DNA of 6,842 nucleotides, taken from positions 1 through 6,842 of the forward strand of contig CAIWHI010000553.1 of the NCBI GenBank assembly GCA_903912435.1. The letters run 5' to 3'. The notes beneath the pieces were generated by a model. That model saw nothing but the letters and a program-made list of their open reading frames with translations, was not told the DNA's origin and made no database searches. Positions within the stretch are counted from its first letter, which is position 1; each line of letters opens with the position of its first letter. Positions 6,821 to 6,842 of this stretch are shown piece by piece. Made by a program: the position numbers and the translations under genes. The DNA is from an uncultured Bacteroidota bacterium (GTDB lineage: Bacteria > Bacteroidota > Bacteroidia > Chitinophagales > Chitinophagaceae).

Positions 6821-6836
6821 TGGTTAGTGGTTAATT
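6809..6836. repeat. Four-copy heptamer array (GTTAATG-type) over a stop codon
   Basis: Four tandem 7-bp units: GTTAATG (6809), GTTAATG (6816), GTTAGTG (6823) and GTTAATT (6830), with an extra G in front at 6808. The TAA stop of the upstream gene (6818-6820) lies in the second unit, so the repeat encodes the final Val-Asn-Gly. It has the same unit length, copy number and GTTAA core as the array at 2753-2780. Confidence 0.85.
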
Positions 6837-6842
6837 GAGGAA

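Overview
The window looks like chromosomal DNA of a Bacteroidota bacterium, perhaps of the Chitinophagia/Sphingobacteriia type. The pointers are moderately AT-rich DNA, two SusC-type or TonB-dependent outer-membrane receptors in under 7 kb, a typical carboxypeptidase-D-like regulatory domain on one of them, a DUF3347-type lipoprotein, almost no Shine-Dalgarno sites, and promoter elements that fit the Bacteroidota TTTG/TAnnTTTG consensus. No RNA gene, CRISPR array, insertion sequence or phage gene is visible.

Layout: the left third is a minus-strand transcription unit. A TonB-dependent receptor without an N-terminal regulatory domain (173-2743) is followed, with a 14-nt overlap, by the first ~62 codons of an unrecognised gene that runs off the left edge (1-186). 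A 307-nt divergent intergenic region (2744-3050) holds an excellent promoter for the minus-strand receptor (TTTG-N19-TATTTTTG, 2911-2941). It also holds a perfect 6-bp inverted repeat near the predicted start of that transcript, a 28-bp array of four heptamers next to the receptor start codon, and a TACTTTTG -7 element for the gene on the other side.

Rightward, a small lipoprotein with a DUF3347-like domain carrying conserved His/Cys/Met residues (3051-3653) is followed after ~100-125 nt by a second TonB-dependent receptor, this one with a carboxypeptidase-like regulatory domain (3779-6118, alternative start 3752). Nine nt later comes an exported protein of unknown family with a Lys/Pro tail (6128-6820). 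Its stop codon lies inside a second 28-bp array of four heptamers, built on the same GTTAA core as the first array.

How they may work together: everything points to the cell envelope. Two receptors are predicted to import unknown ligands across the outer membrane, one lipoprotein probably binds a soft metal such as copper, and one secreted partner is tightly coupled to the second receptor. A metal or metallophore uptake/handling locus is a reasonable but unproven reading. Two upstream-most possible starts are probably false: the TTG codons at 2764 (minus) and 3030 (plus) fall in the heptamer array and in the -7 promoter element respectively, and both genes have a better ATG seven codons further in.
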